Assembly: GCF_014841115.1 (NCBI RefSeq)
Contig: NZ_JACYTP010000002.1
Coordinates: 310,001-374,000 of the forward strand
Length of the DNA stretch: 64,000 bases
Direction of reading: 5' to 3'
Origin: Photobacterium arenosum
GTDB lineage: Bacteria > Pseudomonadota > Gammaproteobacteria > Enterobacterales > Vibrionaceae
Shown one piece after another: positions 7,059 to 15,934 of this stretch (within the stretch, counting starts at the first letter, position 1; every line of letters starts with the position of its first letter). The notes beneath the pieces were generated by a model. It was not told where the DNA came from, ran no database searches, and saw only the letters and a program-made list of their open reading frames with translations. Made by a program: the position numbers and the translations under genes.

Positions 7059-9245
7059 ATGTTGAACACGAAATATGGACTCGTCACTTTGCTGGTGGCG
7101 TCAGCACTCAGTGGACAGGCACAAGCAAGCGGAATTCAGGGGTTTCTGGATTCACTGCGTGATTTTGAGTCGGGGATTAATCCTGCTCTGGCAGATTTTT
7201 ATGCCCAGAACCTTGATAATCCAGTGTATACCTATGCGCAAGTGACAGAACCAGGCCGGTTGGTGCGTGATTGCTCTACAGGTGTGATGATCTCTGAGCC
7301 AACGACTATCAGCCAGTTCTTTACCAAACTGGGTATTGATAATATTTATAACCCGAACACACCCAACGATCCGGAAATGTTCCGGCAGATGCAGTATAAC
7401 TCCATGAATGCATGGGGATTCATCGGTTATCAGTTAGGTGAGGCGGTGCTGATTGATGCCGGTTATTACAGCCCTAATGTGGTAAACATTGATGGTACTG
7501 ACTACGACAGTTTCTATATGTTTGTCCCTGATTCAACCTGGATTGGCTGTAAAACCGAAGCCTTAGCAGAAATCGAAGGTTCAGGGGGCAATCAGGTTTA
7601 TGTGACAGATAATAATCGCTGGGAAGGCACATTTGTCGGTAAAAATGGTGTGAACTCTCTGGCTGATTTACGTCTGCCAGAAAAGCAAGAATTGGTGATG
7701 CGCGATGCGATGCACTTTAACGTGAAAGTGATCAGCAAGTTACTTGATGACGCGAACATGACCTGGGGACAGGCTCTGGCAAAAAGCTGGCCGGGTACAG
7801 ACGATGACGGCAATCCGATTCAGGTTCAGGCAACAATGTCCGGTATTCTGGCTGCAGCCCACTTACGTGGCGCCTGGGGGACTGCCGCATTACTGACCAA
7901 TGATCAGATTACCTGTGACGAGCTGGGAACGTGTATTACCAAATATGTGCATAAGTTCGGCGGTTATAACACAATTTTTGATACCCCGGGGAACGATGTC
8001 ATTGAGGGTTCACCTTACGATGAAGTGCTGACTGCCGGTGAAGGTAATGACACTGTGATTACCGGTGGCGGTAAAGATCAGATTCTGCTGAATGAGCAAA
8101 CGGGTGCGGTCACTACAGTGAACGATTTTACCGTTGGTGATGACATTATCGTGCTGCGCGGCTGGCAAGCTGCGGATCCATTGGCTGGTTTGGTCGTGTC
8201 GTCGGTTGCTGGTGGCACTGAGCTGCAATTTTCCGGACAGACAGTGATCTTAACCGGAGTTAATGCCTCAGATGTCCAGGCCAATACAGAGCAGGTTATT
8301 GTTAAATCGGATGTCTATGCGCTGGCCTGGAACTCAGGCAAGCAAGTGGTTACCGGGTTTGATCCGGCGGTTGATAAGATTGAAGGTACAGCGGGTATCG
8401 GCTTTAAGCACCTGAAAGCTTTTGAGACAACAACCTCTGTCGTTATCGGGCCTCAGGCCGAAGATGGCGGTATTTATGCCTCTTACGAGCTGGTGGGACT
8501 GACCCTGGCTGATCTAAACCCGGATATGTTTGTTAATGTGACAGGAGGTTATGACCGTCTGGGCTACATTGTGCCAATCAATAGTGTTACCTGGGGCTGG
8601 AATGTTGAGCTGGTTGTAAATAGTTTTGATGTGGCGAAAACTGTCATCACTACGCCCAGCAATGAAGCGATTCCGTTCAGTGCAGTGAAGCTGACTCAGG
8701 AAGGCGCAAACACTGTAATAACGTTACTGGATCCATTTGCTCAGGGAAATCAGAAGCGTTTGGTACTCAACAATACGGATGTGACTGCGCTGTCTGCCAG
8801 CAATTTCGCCGGTTTCACTGGCAGTTATACAGAGGCGACCATTGATACCCCTGTTTACTTTGATATCAGCGCAAGTGTCAGTGGCAGCGGTGGTACAATT
8901 TCACCTGCTCCTGATGCATCCGGTGTGCTGTCTGCTAAAGGTGGTGATGACTTTACTGTCAACTTTGTACCAGACAGCGGTTATACCGTCAGTTCAGTGA
9001 CTGTTAATGGTGTCGCTCAGCCTGTGAGCAGCAGTTACACCTTCACAGCTGTGACGGCAAATCAGACTCTGGTCGTGAGCTTTGAGCCGGGTTCATCTTG
9101 CCCTGCCCCTTGGGTTAATGGACAGATTTATACCGCAGGCCAGCAGGCGATCTATGAAGGCAATATTTATGAAGCCAAATGGTGGACGGATGGCAATCAG
9201 CCTGATCAGGGTGGCCCTTGGGCATTGATTGGTCCTTGTAACTGA
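7059..9245 (+). CDS. secreted modular protein: lysozyme-like domain, RTX-like repeats, chitin-binding module
   Basis: This 728-residue exported protein starts with a signal peptide (cleavage near AQA-SG, residue 23). Residues 24-300 resemble a lysozyme/lytic transglycosylase-like region: FESGINPALADFY near residue 37, W-x-GT-x-x-GKNGVNSLADL near 188, and SGILAAAHLRGAWG near 260. Residues 307-345 hold degenerate RTX-like GND repeats and 600-675 an InlB/Flg_new-type repeat. Residues 681-728 are a CBM5/12-type chitin-binding module (APWVNGQIY, YEAKWWTDGNQP). Chitin or peptidoglycan binding and cleavage is inferred; the catalytic assignment is tentative. It sits just after the importer/GH3 operon and ends in its own terminator. 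Confidence 0.75.
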   Translation: MLNTKYGLVTLLVASALSGQAQASGIQGFLDSLRDFESGINPALADFYAQNLDNPVYTYAQVTEPGRLVRDCSTGVMISEPTTISQFFTKLGIDNIYNPNTPNDPEMFRQMQYNSMNAWGFIGYQLGEAVLIDAGYYSPNVVNIDGTDYDSFYMFVPDSTWIGCKTEALAEIEGSGGNQVYVTDNNRWEGTFVGKNGVNSLADLRLPEKQELVMRDAMHFNVKVISKLLDDANMTWGQALAKSWPGTDDDGNPIQVQATMSGILAAAHLRGAWGTAALLTNDQITCDELGTCITKYVHKFGGYNTIFDTPGNDVIEGSPYDEVLTAGEGNDTVITGGGKDQILLNEQTGAVTTVNDFTVGDDIIVLRGWQAADPLAGLVVSSVAGGTELQFSGQTVILTGVNASDVQANTEQVIVKSDVYALAWNSGKQVVTGFDPAVDKIEGTAGIGFKHLKAFETTTSVVIGPQAEDGGIYASYELVGLTLADLNPDMFVNVTGGYDRLGYIVPINSVTWGWNVELVVNSFDVAKTVITTPSNEAIPFSAVKLTQEGANTVITLLDPFAQGNQKRLVLNNTDVTALSASNFAGFTGSYTEATIDTPVYFDISASVSGSGGTISPAPDASGVLSAKGGDDFTVNFVPDSGYTVSSVTVNGVAQPVSSSYTFTAVTANQTLVVSFEPGSSCPAPWVNGQIYTAGQQAIYEGNIYEAKWWTDGNQPDQGGPWALIGPCN

Positions 9246-9290
9246 TCGGTCATTGATAACAAATAAACGTATTCCTTGAGAGACTAACGA

Positions 9291-9320
9291 AAAAACCCGG
9301 TAAGCGATTATCGGGTTTTT
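9291..9320 (+). terminator. Rho-independent terminator after the secreted chitin-binding protein gene
   Basis: AAAAACCCG pairs with CGGGTTTTT across a 12-base loop, ending in a T-run, 45 bases after the stop codon. Confidence 0.8.
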
Positions 9321-9430
9321 ATTTTATGAAAGGATCGCTTTTTAATCTGCATTAATTCCAATACATCATATCTCGTAAACTCAGCTAAGCTTCTTTTGAA
9401 CATGGTGAATTCCGACGAGAGGAGTGAAAA

Positions 9431-9682
9431 ATGGGTATTTTTTCCTGGATTATTCTGGGCCTGATAGCAGGTGCACTGGCCAAATGGCTGATGCCGGGTA
9501 AAGACGGCGGGGGCTGGATTGTGACTATGGCTCTGGGGATTGTCGGTGCTTTTGTCGGGGGCTGGGTAGGCAGCTTAATTGGCCTGGGGCCGGTTACTGG
9601 GGTGAATATTGGCAGCCTGATCACCGCGACCTTAGGGGCGTTTATTGTCTTGCTTGTTTATAACAAGTTCATTCGCTCTTAG
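9431..9682 (+). CDS. GlsB/YeaQ/YmgE-family small membrane protein
   Basis: This 83-residue protein has three hydrophobic glycine-rich segments and the family pattern GLIAGALAKWLMPGKDGGG followed by LGIVGAFVGGWVG. Members are stress-associated inner-membrane proteins of unclear biochemical role, formerly called transglycosylase-associated without evidence of catalysis. A strong GAGAGGAG ribosome binding site precedes the ATG. It stands alone between the terminator at 9291 and the symmetric hairpin at 9698. Confidence 0.88.
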   Translation: MGIFSWIILGLIAGALAKWLMPGKDGGGWIVTMALGIVGAFVGGWVGSLIGLGPVTGVNIGSLITATLGAFIVLLVYNKFIRS

Positions 9683-9697
9683 CCGATCATCTCGTTG

Positions 9698-9730
9698 CGG
9701 GTAAGCCGCTCATACTGAGCGGCTTACCCG
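9698..9730. terminator. 15-bp perfect inverted repeat, likely bidirectional terminator
   Basis: CGGGTAAGCCGCTCA and its exact complement flank a 3-base loop, between the convergent ends of the GlsB-like gene and the lipoprotein gene. No T-run follows on either side, so it may be a transcript-end stabiliser rather than a classical terminator. Confidence 0.6.
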
Positions 9731-9744
9731 TCAATCCTGAAGGA

Positions 9745-11109
9745 TTATGCGGCGGGCTGATCCTGTTGTACCGCAGGCGAAACAAGTTCGCCGGAGGTAG
9801 TGGAAGAGTTGTCACTGGGCAGCTGTGGCGAGGTTTCAGCGTGTTTTACCGGCTGAATGGGCTGAACAGCGGTGGCCGGAGATGGTGGCGACTGGGTCGT
9901 TTTTTCTGCCGGCAGGTTATTGACGGTCAATTGGGCAATTTGTTGTATCAACAGGTTTTTTTCTACTGCATACTGGCTTTGAAGTGCCGCAACCTGCTGT
10001 TTTGCTGCCACCAGTGAGACTGCCAGTTCATCACCGCGTTGGGTTTGCTCTGCCAGTTTGTTTTTGGCTTCTGCTAAGTGTCTGGCTTCATCGCCTTGTT
10101 CATTCAGCGTGTCACGAATAGCGGACACCAGTGTTTTGCCCTGCTCTGAAATGGGCTGATTACGCAGATCTTCCGCCCCCAGCTCCTGACTGATCGCCAG
10201 CAGAATGTTTTCATAGCTCAGAATGTGGCGCTCGTAATCACTGGTTTTCATGGCTTTGAGCTGTTTAACAACATGCGCGATATGTCTGGCGTGTGCCAGT
10301 GCAAAAGCTGTTGCGTCCGCTTTTTCCTGAATAGCGTCTTTCGCGCGAGGTTCTGCGGTAATGAAAGCTTCTGTTGCTTTGAGCGTCGTCTCGGCATGTC
10401 TCAGTGTTTCGGGGGCATGTTGTCCGGCTTGTTCGGCCTGGAGGCGTTTGAGCTCTTTCTGGCTGTCAGCCAGATAAATGGTCGTCACGGTATCCACTTC
10501 TAAAGCACGTTGTTTTCGCAATAAATCCGCCTGACCGTTAATGGCTTTGTCATTGTTATTATCAGCGATGTAATCAACGAGCTTTTTCAGTTCTTTTTCT
10601 GCTTGTGCCATTGCCTGAGGGAAATAAGCAGCAGCACTGATGCTGTTTAACTCAGTGCGGTTACTGAACGCTTCACTTAGTATTTTCGTGGCTTCAGCAC
10701 GCGTGTGATTGGCGGTTTCAATATGCTGATTGAACTGGGTTAAGGCTTCCTGTGTGGCCTGCAGGTAGGTTGTTGAGGTGAAAATCCCGATACTGTCGTT
10801 CGCTTTACCTGAATCTAAGCCATATTCACTGAAGTATTCCAGGGCCTCATCCAGCGCTTGTCTGGCCTCATCCATACTGTCAGTTGCAAACCAGCTGAGC
10901 GCCTGGTTTTGCGCAAAAGTCTGTTCGGCGGCTTTGATCTTTGCTTGTATGTCTTTTAATGGCTCAAGGCTGGTGGCGCTGGCATTGGTTTCAGTTTTTG
11001 GGCTGGCAACAGATGCCGAGTCTGAGGCGCAGCCGGTTAATAGCAGCAGGCTGGCAATACTGGTGAGTTTCAGTCCATTAACAATAGACAGGTTGCATAG
11101 TTTGGTCAT
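9745..11109 (-). CDS. coiled-coil lipoprotein of unknown function
   Basis: This 454-residue protein starts with a lipoprotein signal (hydrophobic core, then LLLLTGC lipobox near residue 27), so it should be anchored in the inner or outer membrane. The body is almost entirely charged helical sequence rich in Ala, Glu, Gln and Lys. It includes a heptad-like stretch near residues 335-400, then a Pro/Thr/Gln-rich low-complexity C-terminus. This looks like an envelope spacer or scaffold; DUF4398-like helical lipoproteins are the nearest type I can suggest. An AGGGATA ribosome binding site precedes the ATG. It appears monocistronic. No enzymatic motif is visible. Confidence 0.65.
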   Translation of the reverse strand: MTKLCNLSIVNGLKLTSIASLLLLTGCASDSASVASPKTETNASATSLEPLKDIQAKIKAAEQTFAQNQALSWFATDSMDEARQALDEALEYFSEYGLDSGKANDSIGIFTSTTYLQATQEALTQFNQHIETANHTRAEATKILSEAFSNRTELNSISAAAYFPQAMAQAEKELKKLVDYIADNNNDKAINGQADLLRKQRALEVDTVTTIYLADSQKELKRLQAEQAGQHAPETLRHAETTLKATEAFITAEPRAKDAIQEKADATAFALAHARHIAHVVKQLKAMKTSDYERHILSYENILLAISQELGAEDLRNQPISEQGKTLVSAIRDTLNEQGDEARHLAEAKNKLAEQTQRGDELAVSLVAAKQQVAALQSQYAVEKNLLIQQIAQLTVNNLPAEKTTQSPPSPATAVQPIQPVKHAETSPQLPSDNSSTTSGELVSPAVQQDQPAA

Positions 11110-11314
11110 TCTTAATTATCCCTGGAAAAGCAAACCATCATCAGGTATCCGTTCTGATACTGGCTGATTCATTATTTTTATCAATCTGAGCAGATATCTT
11201 AGAGAAGAACACAATGAATCTGAATTGATATATTACGTTTTAGGATAAATAAAAAGCGGGATCATTAAACGACGGGTTTAATTTAATGTTTCGTCATTAT
11301 TTTGACGGGTAAGT

Positions 11315-11521
11315 TTACTCATCGCTTTTTCGCTGCAACTTCGCCTGCAGATCGGTTTTTACTATTTCCAGCGCGGCCAGTGCCAGTTCGGGGTCAACCT
11401 TGTTGGTTTCCAGCAGATAGATCAAATCCACTGCCAGCTGAACCTCTTTCGGGGCGTCGGTGAGCGAATGTTTCACTGTGTGTTGTCCGGTTGACTGTTG
11501 CTGTTGTTTTTTGTTCATCAT
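11315..11521 (-). CDS. ybaM: YbaM family (DUF2496) small protein
   Basis: This is a 68-residue protein whose core, APKEVQLAVDLIYLLE followed by ALAALEIVKTDLQAKL, matches E. coli YbaM (DUF2496). Its N-terminal 20 residues are Gln-rich and longer than in E. coli. Its start codon overlaps the end of the deacetylase-family gene by four bases (ATGA type), so the two are translationally coupled. E. coli has priC and ybaM adjacent; here a deacetylase gene separates them. The function is unknown. Confidence 0.8.
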   Translation of the reverse strand: MMNKKQQQQSTGQHTVKHSLTDAPKEVQLAVDLIYLLETNKVDPELALAALEIVKTDLQAKLQRKSDE

Positions 11522-12483
11522 GCATCCTGAAAGTCGACAGTGCCAGCTGGCGCAGTGATTTGTTTATCGGGTTGATGGACAGCCAGCGCTGCCCAGAAGA
11601 GCTGGGCATGGATATTAACCAATTGCTGGTGATCGTCACGGTATCCGCCTCCTACCACAGCGGCAAGCGGGATGTTGTTATCGTGGCACTGGCTGATGAC
11701 AAAATGATCCCGCTGAAAAATACCCTCAGTGGTGACGTTAAAATAGCCGAGTGCATCGTGCTGGTGGATATCCACCCCTGCATCATAGATCACCAGATCA
11801 GGCCGGTGCTGTGCCAGCGCCAGTGTCAGCACAGCCTTAAAGGCCGATAAATATTCATCGGTGCCGGTTTCGCGCGGTAAGGCTAAATCAATGTCAGAGT
11901 CAGGTTTGCGCGCCGGAAAGTTTTTGTCGCAGTGGACAGAAAAGGTCAGGATGTTGTTGTCATCGGCCAGCAAGGTGGCGGTGCCGTCACCCTGGTGGAC
12001 ATCGCAGTCAATGATCATGACTTTATCAATACCAGGCAGCGTCAGGGCATGCCGGGCCGCAAACGCCAGATCATTGACCAGACAGAAACCGCTGCCGAAG
12101 TCATAGTGTGCATGATGATAACCGCCACTTAAATGCAGACTGATACCGTACTGACAGGCCAAATCCACAGTCATTCTGGTTCCGCCTGCCGATGTCAGGG
12201 TCCGCTCTATCAGCTGCGGACTCCAGGGAAAGCCGATACGGCGCATTTTTGCTGCCGGTAAAGTGTTGTTTATCAGGCTGTCTATATAGTTGGCCTGATG
12301 CAGCGTTTTGAGGGCGTCGGGCGTGACAGCTTCCGGCTGGAAAAAAGCCACATCGGCCCATGTCTCAATCTGTTTTTCCTGAGTAAGGTGCAGGAACAAG
12401 CGCTGATATTTGGTAATAGGGTATCTGTGCTTTGCTGGCAGAACCAGCTCAGAGTACACAGGATGATAGACTAGTGGCAGCAT
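11518..12483 (-). CDS. histone deacetylase-family (AcuC/HDAC-like) amidohydrolase
   Basis: This 321-residue protein belongs to the zinc-dependent HDAC/acetylpolyamine amidohydrolase superfamily. Motifs are SGGYHHAHYDFGSGFCLVND (active-site His pair and Asp), IIDCDVHQGDGTA (metal-binding Asp-x-His) and VIYDAGVDIHQHDALG (second metal Asp). Such enzymes remove acetyl groups from polyamines, lysines or other small substrates; the substrate here is unknown. The gene lies between priC, three bases upstream, and ybaM, which it overlaps, so it is probably co-transcribed with both. Confidence 0.9.
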   Translation of the reverse strand: MLPLVYHPVYSELVLPAKHRYPITKYQRLFLHLTQEKQIETWADVAFFQPEAVTPDALKTLHQANYIDSLINNTLPAAKMRRIGFPWSPQLIERTLTSAGGTRMTVDLACQYGISLHLSGGYHHAHYDFGSGFCLVNDLAFAARHALTLPGIDKVMIIDCDVHQGDGTATLLADDNNILTFSVHCDKNFPARKPDSDIDLALPRETGTDEYLSAFKAVLTLALAQHRPDLVIYDAGVDIHQHDALGYFNVTTEGIFQRDHFVISQCHDNNIPLAAVVGGGYRDDHQQLVNIHAQLFWAALAVHQPDKQITAPAGTVDFQDA

Positions 12484-12485
12484 AG

Positions 12486-13040
12486 TTACCCTTTACGTTC
12501 AAGCTGGAGGATCGCCTTTTCAAGGCGTGTCATTGCCTGCTGGCAGCGGGCAAGCCGGCCTTCCAGCGCGAGCAGTTGTTGTTGCAAAGGCTGGCGTGAA
12601 CTGGCCTGTGGTGCCTGCTCCAGCGCAAACGCCTTATCTTTCACCATAGCGGCAAGCCGCCTTTCCCAGTCCTGATGCTGTGCCAGTTCATCGTACAGCT
12701 CGTGCAGGCTTTTACGTTGTTTGACCTGGTATTTCGGCTCGGACTCACGAATCTGTTTGGTGGCCATTTCCCGCTGTACTGCCTGGATCTGAGCCAGAAT
12801 TTTTTCGCAGACATAACTGGCTCTGGTGGCGTGTAACCGGCCTGATGCCTGCTCGCTTTTCAGTGCCGCAATCTCTTGCTGAATCTCGCGAATACAGGGA
12901 ACCAGCAAGCGCGACTGGCCGTGAAATAATTGTTTGTCAAAAAGGGGTTTACTGCTTTCTCTGCGCTGATGATCCAGTGCTTCGGCAGGAGAGAGCAGCT
13001 TGTCGACCAGATCAGAAAGGCGATGAAGGTCGTTTGTCAT
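12486..13040 (-). CDS. priC: primosomal replication protein PriC (N'')
   Basis: This is a 184-residue, highly helical basic protein matching PriC, which reloads DnaB helicase at stalled forks with gaps. Visible support is the length, the N-terminal LSDLVDKLLSPAEAL helix, the FDKQLFHGQSRLLVPCIREIQQEI segment and a Gln/Arg-rich C-terminal helix pair. A GAGGAAAAA ribosome binding site precedes the ATG. Linkage to ybaM, and at a distance to ybaN/apt/dnaX, matches the E. coli neighbourhood. It sits 22 bases after the TSUP transporter gene and likely shares its transcript. Confidence 0.82.
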   Translation of the reverse strand: MTNDLHRLSDLVDKLLSPAEALDHQRRESSKPLFDKQLFHGQSRLLVPCIREIQQEIAALKSEQASGRLHATRASYVCEKILAQIQAVQREMATKQIRESEPKYQVKQRKSLHELYDELAQHQDWERRLAAMVKDKAFALEQAPQASSRQPLQQQLLALEGRLARCQQAMTRLEKAILQLERKG

Positions 13041-13062
13041 AGCTGTTTTTCCTCTTACCTGT

Positions 13063-13836
13063 TTATAACCAGGCTTGCCAGGCCAGCCGGATGGCCAGAA
13101 TAACCACCACGGTCACAAATACCGGGCGAATGAACTGACTGCCAAAGCGAATGGCAGAGTGCGCGCCAATATAGGCGCCGAGCATCAGGCAGACGCCCAT
13201 GGTCAGCCCGAGGGCAACATTGATATGACCCAGTATGGCAAAAGTTATCAGTGAGGTCAGGTTACTGGTGAAGTTCATGGCTTTGGCCAGGCCGGATGCC
13301 AGCAAAATGTCCAGCTTATAGAGCGCCATGCTCGACACCGTCCAGAACGCGCCGGTTCCCGGTCCGGCCAAGCCGTCATAAAAGCCCAGCCCCGTGCCCT
13401 GCAGCCACTGTTTACGTTTCAGACTGGCGTTGGGTTCAGGCAGCTTGTGACTGTCGGCTTTGGGGTGCGGATGCCAGATCGTATAAATTGCCGCTGCAAG
13501 AATGATCAGCGGGAGCACTTTCTCCAGCCAGCCAGTACTGATGATGTTAACAACCAGCGTACCTGTCACGGCGCCAATCAGGGTCGCGACAAATGAGGCT
13601 TTCCAGAAAGCCGGGGAAAACAACTGCTTTTTATAGTAGGTCAGCGCGGCGGTAGAGGAGGCAAAAGTCGCCGCCAGTTTATTGGTCCCTAATGCGATGT
13701 GCGGTGGCAATCCTAACGACAACAAGGCCGGGACTGTCAGCATGCCGCCGCCGCCGGCGACCGCATCAATAAATCCGGCAGCCAGGGCTACCAGACCGAG
13801 AATGAGCCACATGCCCGGATCTATCATTTCAATCAT
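13063..13836 (-). CDS. TSUP (TauE/SafE) family membrane transporter
   Basis: This 257-residue integral membrane protein has about eight hydrophobic segments and the family's repeated signatures: AGFIDAVAGGGGMLTVPALL with GTNKLAA near the N-terminus, and GFYDGLAGPGTGAFW in the second half. The family exports or imports sulfite, sulfoacetate or other organic anions; the substrate is not predictable here. The gene starts 7 bases after the dinG stop codon, so it is probably translated from the same message. A second Met four codons in is an alternative start. Confidence 0.9.
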   Translation of the reverse strand: MIEMIDPGMWLILGLVALAAGFIDAVAGGGGMLTVPALLSLGLPPHIALGTNKLAATFASSTAALTYYKKQLFSPAFWKASFVATLIGAVTGTLVVNIISTGWLEKVLPLIILAAAIYTIWHPHPKADSHKLPEPNASLKRKQWLQGTGLGFYDGLAGPGTGAFWTVSSMALYKLDILLASGLAKAMNFTSNLTSLITFAILGHINVALGLTMGVCLMLGAYIGAHSAIRFGSQFIRPVFVTVVVILAIRLAWQAWL

Positions 13837-13843
13837 TAATTAT

Positions 13844-15934
13844 TCATTTTTCTTTGATGGTGTGTTCAATTACGCGCTTAAATGGCGGCAAGGAATCGAG
13901 CAGTGCTTTGCCGTAGCGCCGTGTGATGATCCGTCTGTCGAGCAGCACAACTCTACCAAAATCCTGCTCTTTGCGCAGCAGTCGGCCTGCAGACTGGATC
14001 AGCTTCTTACTGGCTTCCGGTACGGCAATCTGTAAAAAGGGATTACCACCCCGACTTTCAATGTATTCCGCATGCGCTTCTTCAACCGGCGAGGTAGGCA
14101 CCGCAAACGGTATTTTTGTGATCACCAGATTTCTCAGAAGATGCCCGGGTAAATCGAGGCCTTCGGAAAAGCTGCCGGTGCCGAACAGAATGCTGGCTTT
14201 TCCTTGTTCGCAATTGCTCTTGTGTTTATCCAGGAGGATTGTACGTGACTCTTCTCCCTGTACCAGCAGTTCCCAGCTGTTTTTTTGACAAAGCGGCTTT
14301 AAGGCTTCCGCGACCTTGTTCATTTGCCAGTAGGAAGAAAACAGCACCAGGCTGGCGGTCTCCCCTTCAAAATACTCAGGCAGGGTTTCTATCAGTAAGT
14401 CAGTGAACTGCTCTGCCTGCGGCTCACATTTCATCTGCGGGATCACCAACCGGCCGTTATTCTGGTAATCAAACGGCGAGGCGAGGGCAAGAAAGCGTGT
14501 CCCTTCCGTTTCGCTGATACCGGCCTGACGACAGAAGTAGCTGAATTGATTCAGAGCCCTGAGTGTCGCCGACACTAAAATGGAACCTGCTGCCCGGCTC
14601 CACAAAAGCTGATCGAGTCGATAGCCGATTTCCAGCGGTGACACCTGAACGATAAAATCCCCGTCCTGTTCCGGATTTTTTTCCAGCCAGCGCGCTAACG
14701 GAGCGCCCTGATCTTTGAGGGGCTGTGCCATGAGCGACCAGACTTTCTCCAGATTTTCAAGCCGCTGCAGATAGTGGCCAGATTCTGCCAATGCCGGTTC
14801 TGCGCTACGTGCCGGTACTTCGTCATCTTTCAGACGTTCAGTGATCATGTCATGCATTTTTGCCAGAGATTGCCTGGCTTTCTTGCTGGCATCCCGGCAT
14901 CCCTGAGCCTCTTCTGTCAGCCAGGCAGGCAGTTCGCCGTGTGGAAAACGGTAACTGCCGTCTTTGCTGAATACCGCTGGATCGACCTGACCGGCCAGCT
15001 GGCGTAATGTAGGCACTAAGTGCTGGATAGATTCCTGCAGCGTATTTTGAAAACGGCCGGCCTTTTGGACATCAGCCAGATCAGCCAGCTTACTGACCGA
15101 CTGATTGAGCTTTTCCAGCCAGTTACTGGCACCTTTCAGGCTGGCTGCCGCGGCAGAGAAGTCCCTTGCCACTTGTGGCAGGTGGTGCGCTTCGTCAATC
15201 GCATAAATGGTGTGTTCAGGCTCTGACAATATAATGCCACCGCCTAATTCCAGATCGGCCATCAGCAGCGCATGGTTGGCAATAATCACATCGGCTTTAT
15301 CCATGTGCTCTCTGGCTTTCGCAAAAGGGCAGCTCCGATGTTTGGCCATGCCGGAATTACAACTGTGCTTATCCGATACGATTTGCTGCCAGACGCGATC
15401 CGGCACCACAGTCGGCCAGCTGTCTCTGTCGCCATCCCACTTTCCCTGTTGCCAGGCGGCAAGCATGCGTTTAAGCATACTGAGGTCAGACTTTTTCGGT
15501 TTCTCCTGCCAGAGCGCCAGCTGACTGTCGTCCTGACCGGCACAGCTGGCTTCAAGACGATGACTGCAACAGTAACGCTGACGGCCCTTCGCCAGAATAA
15601 AACTAAATTCTTTCGGAAAAATTTGCCTGAAAAGCGGTAAATCCTTATGAACCAGCTGCTCTTGCAAGGCAACGGTTGCCGTCGCGATCAGTACTTTTTT
15701 GTTATTGAACAGTGCAAACGGGATACAGCCAATCAGATACGACAGGGACTTGCCGATTCCCGTGCCCGCCTCTGCAACCAGCATTCGCTGTTTATCATGG
15801 TATTCGCCCGATAGCGTTTTAGCGATTTCAGCAACCAGATAGTTTTGCGCACGACGGGGTATAAAATGCTCAAGTTGTGCACTCAGGTTGGTATAGCACT
15901 GTTTAATATCACTTTTTATCTGGTTGTGAAGCAT
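13844..15934 (-). CDS. dinG: ATP-dependent DNA helicase DinG
   Basis: This 696-residue XPD-like superfamily 2 helicase has a length near E. coli DinG (716). Walker A is EAGTGIGKSLSYL near residue 55, the DEAH box is YAIDEAHHLPQ, and the C-terminal motif VI region reads QSAGRLLRKEQDFGRVVLLDRR. Cysteines in the RYCCSHRLEASC region and around SCPFAKA could ligate the 4Fe-4S cluster of this family. DinG unwinds D-loops, R-loops and RNA-DNA hybrids. It is the first gene of a leftward cluster with TSUP, priC, deacetylase and ybaM. I saw no LexA box in the 100 bases upstream, unlike E. coli dinG. Confidence 0.9.
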   Translation of the reverse strand: MLHNQIKSDIKQCYTNLSAQLEHFIPRRAQNYLVAEIAKTLSGEYHDKQRMLVAEAGTGIGKSLSYLIGCIPFALFNNKKVLIATATVALQEQLVHKDLPLFRQIFPKEFSFILAKGRQRYCCSHRLEASCAGQDDSQLALWQEKPKKSDLSMLKRMLAAWQQGKWDGDRDSWPTVVPDRVWQQIVSDKHSCNSGMAKHRSCPFAKAREHMDKADVIIANHALLMADLELGGGIILSEPEHTIYAIDEAHHLPQVARDFSAAAASLKGASNWLEKLNQSVSKLADLADVQKAGRFQNTLQESIQHLVPTLRQLAGQVDPAVFSKDGSYRFPHGELPAWLTEEAQGCRDASKKARQSLAKMHDMITERLKDDEVPARSAEPALAESGHYLQRLENLEKVWSLMAQPLKDQGAPLARWLEKNPEQDGDFIVQVSPLEIGYRLDQLLWSRAAGSILVSATLRALNQFSYFCRQAGISETEGTRFLALASPFDYQNNGRLVIPQMKCEPQAEQFTDLLIETLPEYFEGETASLVLFSSYWQMNKVAEALKPLCQKNSWELLVQGEESRTILLDKHKSNCEQGKASILFGTGSFSEGLDLPGHLLRNLVITKIPFAVPTSPVEEAHAEYIESRGGNPFLQIAVPEASKKLIQSAGRLLRKEQDFGRVVLLDRRIITRRYGKALLDSLPPFKRVIEHTIKEK

